From contig JAISJO010000073.1 in the NCBI GenBank assembly GCA_031261485.1, forward strand, positions 1 to 38,316: 38,316 bases of DNA. Reading direction: 5' to 3'. The notes beneath the pieces are model-generated. The model was not told the DNA's origin and did no database searches. It was given only the letters and a program-made list of their open reading frames with translations. This document shows, one piece after another, positions 33,893 to 38,316 of the stretch (positions are counted from its first letter, which is position 1; each line of letters opens with the position of its first letter). The translations under genes and the position numbers were made by a program. The DNA is from Propionibacteriaceae bacterium. GTDB taxonomy: Bacteria > Actinomycetota > Actinomycetes > Propionibacteriales > Propionibacteriaceae.

Positions 33893-34398
33893 CGCAGATG
33901 GACGCACAGGGCGGCAGACTTGGGAAGACTTTGTCTGACATGATCGCCTCTGTGTGGGCTAACCAAGTTGACTTCATTATCGACGTGAAGTGTACTCACT
34001 CAGGGGAAGGCGTGAGCCATGACCCCACTAGAGTGGCCCTGATCGAACACGGACACAATCGACTCCTGAGTACGATGGACTGGACCGCTGGAGTTGACGA
34101 GGACGACGACCCCGCCATTCAAGAGAAGTGCAAGGAAGCCCAACAAACGTACCTTGGTAATCTAGCGAAGTTGGCAAAGGGCATTCCGCCAGACGAGAGA
34201 AAGGGGATTCTCGATAGCAAGTACCTGCTCACTTCCCGTAAAGATGGAGTGATGGGACGTGATCGGTGGCGGTTTGAGTGTTTGACATGCGGGTACACAT
34301 TGACGGTCACATGGGGGAAGCTACGCCCAATTCTGGAGAAACTGAAAGATAAGGGTATAGAGGACGTGACAATTCAGCTACTGTCGTCTATAGTGTAG
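33889..34398 (+). CDS. Hypothetical protein of the integrated element
   Basis: 169 aa, not recognised. It starts by ATGA overlap with the integrase gene. Composition is acidic in the middle (TAGVDEDDDPAIQEKCKEAQQ) and ends with FECLTCGYTLTVTWGKLRPILEKLKDKGIEDVTIQLLSS, where ECLTCGY looks like half of a zinc knuckle. The N-terminus has ALIEHGHNRLLSTMDWTA. Location between integrase and HTH gene suggests a role in control or excision, but nothing in the sequence proves it. Confidence 0.65.
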   Translation: MTQMDAQGGRLGKTLSDMIASVWANQVDFIIDVKCTHSGEGVSHDPTRVALIEHGHNRLLSTMDWTAGVDEDDDPAIQEKCKEAQQTYLGNLAKLAKGIPPDERKGILDSKYLLTSRKDGVMGRDRWRFECLTCGYTLTVTWGKLRPILEKLKDKGIEDVTIQLLSSIV

Positions 34399-34450
34399 AC
34401 ATTAGCCGGTGAGCGCCGGGCGTTGTTGTATGCCCGAAAGGAAGCTCACA

Positions 34451-34678
34451 GTGAGCAAGCAACATTCATCAAGCGATTGCAATAATCGCGATTCAGCCAA
34501 CACGACCGGATACTGGAACGGAAAGCAAGTCGCCGGATATCTCGGTGTCGTTCCTCGAACCGTGGAACGGATGGCCGCTCAGGGACTACTCCGCCAGTAC
34601 AGATTCGGCAGTCGTGCCGTGCGGTACAAGGCGGAGGAAGTCGTCAACTGGGCCAGCCTCCAGAAGGCTCCGAGGTGA
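34451..34678 (+). CDS. Helix-turn-helix protein, excisionase/AlpA-like
   Basis: 75 aa. A MerR/Xis-type winged-helix motif: YWNGKQVAGYLGVVPRTVERMAAQGLLRQYRFGSRAVRYKAEEVVNWA. The pattern is that of small DNA-binding domain proteins (HTH_17) that serve as excisionases or transcription regulators of integrative elements. GTG start chosen because AAAGGAAG lies 6-8 bases before it; the frame is open 14 codons further upstream at another GTG without a ribosome site. Confidence 0.83.
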   Translation: MSKQHSSSDCNNRDSANTTGYWNGKQVAGYLGVVPRTVERMAAQGLLRQYRFGSRAVRYKAEEVVNWASLQKAPR

Positions 34679-34795
34679 CCCGTGGCCAGATATGACAATG
34701 CCCCCCGCTTTTCACGAGGGGCCTCATCGTTGCACTTCGCTTACAGAATACCATCCACGTCCGACGTGAGTAGTGTTCGTGGCTCAATTCCGCGC

Positions 34796-34930
34796 ATGGT
34801 CCCCCTTGAGGACATGAGCGAAGAATCCCGCTTGTGGTGGGCACGGTTGTTCTCGTCCTGGAACGTGTGGGCGATTGAAGACTTGGCCAGGGTTTTCCGC
34901 GTCACTCCGAGGGCGGGAGGTGCGTCATGA
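34796..34930 (+). CDS. Small hypothetical protein
   Basis: 44 aa, not recognised. Two Trp-rich helices (ESRLWWARLFSSWNVWAIEDLARVFRV) that could form a helix-turn-helix. Its TGA overlaps the ATG of the next gene (ATGA at 34927-34930), which supports translation. Start uncertain: ATG at 34796 or the ATG at 34814; the open frame begins earlier, at 34682. Confidence 0.5.
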   Translation: MVPLEDMSEESRLWWARLFSSWNVWAIEDLARVFRVTPRAGGAS

Positions 34931-36387
34931 GCCAAGCGATTCCTGAGGAACTGTGGGCAGCACAGTTGGCCGAGGCTGACCAGGGTGCCGGTTCTGATTC
35001 CAACACTTCCAACATGGAGGGTGAGGAAACAGAACACGCTCTGACTAGGCATTCCAACACTTCCAACACTTCCAACACTCACGGTAAGAGAGAAGATGAA
35101 CCCGTGCCAGAGCTGGACTGGCGCGACTACGTCAAGACCGGAGCGTGGTTGGAAGCTCAAGAGTTCCCACCGTTGCAGTTCATGGTCCCTGGCGTGCTCC
35201 CTGAAGGTTTCGGCGTGCTGGTAGCGCCACCGAAAGCGGGCAAGTCCTGGCTGTGCCTCGCGTTCTGTCTGGCTGTGGTCACGGGAGGGGTGGCCCTTGG
35301 CTGTCTCACGGTGAGGAAGCGTCCCGTGGTGTACCTCGCCTTGGAAGATGGAGACAAGCGGATGAAGAGGCGGCTCAAGGCGCTTCTGAGAGACGCGAGT
35401 ATTCCCCCAGAGTTCCAGTACGCAACGGACACGCCCAGAGATCTAGTCCGGGACGTGATCGTTAGGTGGTTGAAAGAGAACGGGCCGGGCCTGGTCATCA
35501 TCGACACTCTGGCGAAAGTACGACCCCCCGCGTGGAACAGGGAACCGGAGTACGACCGTGATTACAGGTTTGGCGCTCAGATGCAAGCCATATGCAAGGC
35601 GTTCCCTGGAACGTGCATTCTTGTTGTGCATCACACCAGGAAGGCCCGCGATGATGAAGACTGGATGAACTCGACCCTTGGTTCTCAAGGCATCAATGGT
35701 AGTGCAGACTACACGCTTGGCCTGTTTCGCAGGCGCGGCCATGACGACGCGACACTGAAAATCACGGGCCGCGACATCGAGGAAGCCGAGTACTCGGTAT
35801 TGTTCGAGGATGGCATGTGGGAGTTGGATGGCGACAGCCTGGAAGCGGCATCTCAGGCCGTGGGCCAGAAGAGGCGCACTGAAGACCTCGGAGACGTGTC
35901 CGCTCTGATCGTCCGCTTTGTCGGAGAGCATCCCGAAGGCGTGACGGCACTCATGGTATCGGAGGCGGTTTCACAGATGATGCTAAACAGTGGCAGCCCC
36001 GAAGGAATCGACAAGAAGAATGCCAACACCTACCTAGGGCGACTCACTGAGTCGGGCCGAGTGTCACGTCTGAGAAGGGGCATCTACGGTCCTTCCAGTA
36101 ACCTCAGTGTTGGAAGTGTTGGAAGTGTTGGAATGCCTAGTCAGACGGCATCCAACACCATAGACGACAGTGTTGGAAGTGTTGGAAACGCCACCATCCC
36201 AACCCCACGACAGAACCAAGACGAACTCTTCCAGGAGGCTCTAGACCTCTTCCAGGAGCTGGACGACACGGCACCCTGCCGGACATGCGGACAGAAGAGG
36301 GACGATGCCTCTCTGATGCAGAAGAGCGCAATCTGTATGGGCTGTGATCTGGAGACAGCACTGAAGGCACAGAAGGCCATGTCATGA
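34927..36387 (+). CDS. RepA-like AAA (AAA_25) ATPase
   Basis: 486 aa. The central domain is a RecA/DnaB-like P-loop ATPase of the RepA/AAA_25 type: PGVLPEGFGVLVAPPKAGKSWLCLAF (Walker A near 101), VVYLALEDGDKRMKRRLKALL, GLVIIDTLAKV (Walker B near 188), CILVVHHTRKA and GSADYTLGLFRR. A winged-helix region follows (GVTALMVSEAVSQMM), then a C-terminal zinc motif CRTCGQK...CMGCD. The N-terminal 60 residues and the region 395-420 consist of SNTSNT and SVGSVG low-complexity repeats encoded by iteron-like nonamers. Likely the replication helicase/initiator that amplifies the excised element; role inferred from fold and context. Coupled to both neighbours by ATGA. Confidence 0.83.
   Translation: MSQAIPEELWAAQLAEADQGAGSDSNTSNMEGEETEHALTRHSNTSNTSNTHGKREDEPVPELDWRDYVKTGAWLEAQEFPPLQFMVPGVLPEGFGVLVAPPKAGKSWLCLAFCLAVVTGGVALGCLTVRKRPVVYLALEDGDKRMKRRLKALLRDASIPPEFQYATDTPRDLVRDVIVRWLKENGPGLVIIDTLAKVRPPAWNREPEYDRDYRFGAQMQAICKAFPGTCILVVHHTRKARDDEDWMNSTLGSQGINGSADYTLGLFRRRGHDDATLKITGRDIEEAEYSVLFEDGMWELDGDSLEAASQAVGQKRRTEDLGDVSALIVRFVGEHPEGVTALMVSEAVSQMMLNSGSPEGIDKKNANTYLGRLTESGRVSRLRRGIYGPSSNLSVGSVGSVGMPSQTASNTIDDSVGSVGNATIPTPRQNQDELFQEALDLFQELDDTAPCRTCGQKRDDASLMQKSAICMGCDLETALKAQKAMS
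34998..35079 (+). repeat. Iteron-like TTCCAACAC array, left
   Basis: Five nonamers TTCCAACAC (one ends in T): two at 34998-35015, a 36-base gap, three at 35052-35078. Mirror image of the array at 36106-36187. Segment 35040-35079 is one arm of a perfect 40-bp inverted repeat. Confidence 0.75.
36106..36187 (+). repeat. Iteron-like GTGTTGGAA array, right
   Basis: Three nonamers GTGTTGGAA at 36107-36133, a 36-base gap, two at 36170-36187: same count and spacing as the left array in reverse order. Segment 36106-36145 is the other arm of the inverted repeat; an inverted TCCAACACC sits in the gap at 36150-36158. Confidence 0.75.
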
Positions 36388-36782
36388 CGCGCACGCGAAA
36401 GTCTGCCCGAACCGCTGGCACCAGGTTTGAGACCTTGGTGGCGACCTATCTAGCCGAAACTCTGGACGATGACCGTATCGAACGACGTAGCCGCAACGGT
36501 GTGAAAGACCGAGGCGACATTACCGGAGTGAGACACATGGGCGGTCGTGTCGTCATCGAGTGCAAAAACACGACGGCACTAGATCTCTCTGGCTGGGCAC
36601 GTCAGGCCGACATCGAACGCGGGAATGATGATGCTGTGGTGGGTGTCATCTGTCACAAACGACACGGCAACGCCCTGCCGGAGAATCAATGGGTCACCAT
36701 GACCCTGGCCGAGTTCGTCGCCCTCATGACCGGCAACCGCGACCACACCACCAACCAACCCGAAAGGAACAACCGATTATGA
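36384..36782 (+). CDS. PD-(D/E)xK-type nuclease (Holliday-resolvase/Mrr-like)
   Basis: 132 aa. An N-terminal RTAGTRFETLVATYLAE helix with the conserved Glu, then DRIERRSRNGVKDRGDITGVRHMGGRVVIECKN, which gives the GD...xxExK active-site pattern. A helix AVVGVICHKRHG and strand WVTMTLAEFVALM follow. Small phage and integrative-element proteins of this kind resolve or nick recombination intermediates; the exact substrate is unknown. It starts inside the RepA-like stop (ATGA) and its own TGA overlaps the next ATG. Confidence 0.78.
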   Translation: MTRTRKSARTAGTRFETLVATYLAETLDDDRIERRSRNGVKDRGDITGVRHMGGRVVIECKNTTALDLSGWARQADIERGNDDAVVGVICHKRHGNALPENQWVTMTLAEFVALMTGNRDHTTNQPERNNRL

Positions 36783-37054
36783 CCACTATCCAACATAACC
36801 ACCTGCTCGACCATGTGGCCGACGTTCACCCCGTGTTCCACCATGTGACACGAGACTATGGGCTTGTGTTCCCGCTGTGCGGAGCCGATGAATGGCCAGC
36901 GCTCGCCGATGTCCGCTGTGACACTGAAGCGGTCGAAAGACACGGGACGCTGTGCCCAGAATGCGCAGAGATGTCAGACGACATCGAAGTGAGCGCCGCT
37001 TGGCCAGACGGCATCTACGGAGCCATCCTGGGCATCCAAACCCCGCAACCCTGA
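36779..37054 (+). CDS. Small protein with Cys pairs
   Basis: 91 aa, not recognised. FPLCGADEWPALADVRC...GTLCPECAEM contains a CxxC with two further Cys, consistent with a zinc ribbon; N-terminus is His-rich (QHNHLLDHVADVHPVFHHV). ATG start at the ATGA overlap with the nuclease gene and AAAGGAA upstream. Last gene of the left-to-right operon; a strong hairpin follows. Confidence 0.7.
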   Translation: MTTIQHNHLLDHVADVHPVFHHVTRDYGLVFPLCGADEWPALADVRCDTEAVERHGTLCPECAEMSDDIEVSAAWPDGIYGAILGIQTPQP

Positions 37055-37091
37055 CCACGGGGACTCTTCCCCTGGGTGAGACGAACAAGCA

Positions 37092-37132
37092 AGGACCGAC
37101 CACGAGAGAAAACAACTCCCATGGTCGGTCCT
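37092..37132 (+). terminator. Hairpin after the element's main operon
   Basis: Perfect 11-bp stem AGGACCGACCA / TGGTCGGTCCT with a 19-base A-rich loop, 37 bases past the last stop. No U-tract follows; it may end transcription or be part of an origin. Confidence 0.5.
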
Positions 37133-37628
37133 CGCTCATGTGACCGTCATGTTCACCCACGCCCAGGAACCCGTACGGGAAAGTTTCCACTATGCCTCCC
37201 GGTTGAAGTCGCCACCCTGGGGGGAGGGGCCCCTGCCACCCTCAAACGTCATCGAAGACACCGACTAGGCCCGATAGGTAACGCTTTCTAGACCCAGGGG
37301 GGAAACGGGGTACTACCCGCGAACACCGCCACCAGTCATCGCCCAGAGATTCCAACGCCCCTACCCCTAAAGAAAATAACGGTTGTGCTCATCGGGAGTT
37401 TTCCGCGCCTTGCTCCTCCCTCTCTCCCTGACTCGAAAAACTCAGGACAGACAGACGATGTCGCAAGTCTGCCTCCCTCGCGCGCGCGACCCCCCCTACG
37501 ACTGGGGAGAGAGAGGAAACTTCAAGAGCGGGAGAGTTCCCAAACGAGACAACCCGTATTTTCTTTCTGGGGGGTCCCGCTCTGCCGACGATAGACCGAG
37601 GATGCCTGAATCGGGCTCAGGCCGTCGC
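37133..37628. other. Non-coding part of the integrated element
   Basis: No gene seen on either strand other than a shadow of the DUF6907-like gene. It has G-runs (CTGGGGGGAGGGGCCCC at about 37218, CCAGGGGGGAAACGGGG near 37295) and purine-rich GGGGAGAGAGAGGAAAC near 37504. It could hold the element's origin, but no iterons were found here. Confidence 0.4.
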
Positions 37629-37997
37629 TCACGGCAGAATCGTGGCGTGTCCGATGAGTTCGTCGGCCAAGTCCATCACTCGCGCCAAACAGGCCACGTC
37701 GTCACCGATGACCGCCTCCATGTTGCACAACCAAACGATGGTCTCGAACCCCTCAGGCACCTGGGGCTCGATATCCAAACTGATACCGACGATGACATCG
37801 CCGCATCGCAGGATGGCCTTGTGCGCCAGCTCTTGGCCGTGAGCCACGGGGCCAGGGTCGGTCTCATGGAATCGGCACCACGATGGACACCCTGGGAGAC
37901 CGCCAGGCACGGTATCGGAGGGCATCGAATTGTCAATGAAGGGGACCGGCGAAGAGTCGCTGACGGTCTTCTGGATTGTGTTTGCTGCGATGGGCAT
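37629..37997 (-). CDS. DUF6907-like protein
   Basis: 122 aa. The GCPSWCRFHETD motif, a following HGQELAHKAIL, a beta strand pair (VIVGISLDIEPQVPEGFETIVWLCN) and a C-terminal helix CLARVMDLADELIGHA match the DUF6907 pattern found in actinobacterial phages and integrative elements. The C..WC..H cluster may bind a metal. Function unknown. Opposite in direction to the rest of the element and 130 bases from attR. Confidence 0.7.
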   Translation of the reverse strand: MPIAANTIQKTVSDSSPVPFIDNSMPSDTVPGGLPGCPSWCRFHETDPGPVAHGQELAHKAILRCGDVIVGISLDIEPQVPEGFETIVWLCNMEAVIGDDVACLARVMDLADELIGHATILP

Positions 37998-38051
37998 GTT
38001 CGTCTACTTTCTCTCTGATTCAGTGAGTCGGACCTGTCCTCTGGGCCTTGT

Positions 38052-38070
38052 TTGGCATGTGGTTGGCACG
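38052..38070 (+). repeat. Arm-type repeat near attR
   Basis: TTGGCATGTGGTTGGCACG; one mismatch to 32685-32703. About 56 bases inside attR, whereas the left copy is about 73 bases inside attL. Confidence 0.55.
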
Positions 38071-38125
38071 CCGACAAGGGTACGGTGAGCGCTTTGCATC
38101 CTGACTAGGGTTTTCTCGGAATGCT

Positions 38126-38153
38126 GACGGGGGTTCGACTCCCCATCTCCACC
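38126..38153 (+). other. attR (diverged copy of ssrA 3' end)
   Basis: GACGGGGGTTCGACTCCCC then ATCTCCACC. Identical to attL except that two C residues are missing after the T-loop, so it could no longer form the full T-stem/acceptor of tmRNA. Confidence 0.85.
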
Positions 38154-38161
38154 AAATCAAC

Positions 38162-38187
38162 AAGGCTGCCCAGAGGGTGGCCTTTTT
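38162..38187 (+). terminator. Displaced ssrA terminator
   Basis: AAGGCTGCCC-AGA-GGGTGGCCTT stem (two G-T pairs) followed by TTT, 8 bases beyond attR. This is where the original ssrA gene would have ended before the element inserted. Confidence 0.7.
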
Positions 38188-38316
38188 GATTTGATTGAGT
38201 TCTGCGGGAGTCGAACCCGTGAGGGTCAGACCGTGAGGGTGGAAGCCACGATTGGCTTCCGAGTAGGTCTGCCGCGAGGATTCCTGAAAGGAACCGCAGC
38301 GGTAACGGCTTGCGAA
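38188..38316. other. Unassigned structured sequence at right edge
   Basis: It contains a hairpin GGAAGCCA-CGAT-TGGCTTCC (38250-38270 region), paired CAGACC/GGTCTG around it, and CGGGTTCGACTCCCG on the minus strand that resembles a T-arm. No full tRNA or other RNA family could be built from it within the window. Confidence 0.3.

Larger units (their letters stand above)
32583..38153 (+). mobile_element. Integrated genetic element at the ssrA 3' end
   Basis: Bounded by att repeats at 32583-32612 (within ssrA) and 38126-38153. Contents left to right: tyrosine integrase, hypothetical protein, small HTH protein, short ORF, RepA-like ATPase, PD-(D/E)xK-like nuclease, Zn-ribbon-like small protein, a 0.6-kb non-coding segment, and a convergent DUF6907-like gene. 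Most genes overlap by ATGA, giving one long operon. No transfer (FtsK/Tra), relaxase or phage structural gene is present, so this is a small integrative element, possibly mobilised by a helper. About 5.57 kb. Confidence 0.85.

Noticed and set aside
32583..38153. A prophage at ssrA
   Set aside because: There are no capsid, terminase, portal, tail or lysis genes; the content fits a small integrative element better.
38188..38316. A tRNA gene (possibly tRNA-Sec or a Ser/Leu type) on the minus strand
   Set aside because: There is a T-arm-like CGGGTTCGACTCCCG and a strong hairpin, but no acceptor stem, anticodon arm or D-arm could be assembled within the window; the sequence is cut by the right edge.

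Overview
The window looks like a chromosome segment from an anaerobic or facultatively anaerobic actinobacterium. The signs are moderately high GC; a tRNA-Gly(GCC)/Cys(GCA)/Val(GAC) cluster; long-form HisG and E. coli-type ArgG; a tmRNA with an actinobacterial tag (ANSVRTDYALAA); and oxygen-sensitive pyruvate:ferredoxin oxidoreductase chemistry. I cannot name the species.

Positions 1-843 hold the start of recQ on the minus strand. Positions 985-18631 form a large accessory island, almost all on the minus strand. It carries ten genes with eleven DUF6273-type (C-type-lectin-like) domains in two N-terminal subfamilies: type 1 starts directly with the domain or follows TPRs, and type 2 has a coiled-coil N-terminus. 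In every one the segment between the WWLRSPG and GVRPA motifs is hypervariable. It differs mainly at the first two bases of NNC/NNT codons inside an almost invariant frame, which is the signature left by adenine mutagenesis of AAY codons by a diversity-generating retroelement (DGR). No reverse transcriptase or template repeat is in the window, so if this is a DGR target array, the enzyme acts from elsewhere. Between these genes lie AAA+ ATPases of the AAA_14/DUF4143 and ATPase_2 kinds (one intact each, plus decayed remnants), a MacB-like ABC exporter, a HEPN/MNT toxin-antitoxin pair, an orphan MntA-like nucleotidyltransferase and small inverted-repeat elements.

Positions 18747-32148 are core chromosome: three tRNAs, argG-hisE-thioesterase-hisG, and divergently a translationally coupled pair encoding an unusually large pyruvate:ferredoxin oxidoreductase and a fused NfnB-NfnA-like flavoprotein. 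Together these could oxidise pyruvate and pass the ferredoxin electrons to NAD(P). An acetyl-CoA hydrolase/transferase-family CoA-transferase and a methyltransferase follow.

Positions 32244-32612 are ssrA (tmRNA). A 5.6-kb integrated element (32583-38153) uses its 3' end as the attachment site. It carries a tyrosine integrase, a small HTH protein, a RepA-like AAA ATPase with a 40-bp inverted repeat and iteron-like nonamers inside its coding sequence, a PD-(D/E)xK-like nuclease and a DUF6907-like protein. A diverged copy of the ssrA 3' end and the displaced ssrA terminator mark the right border.
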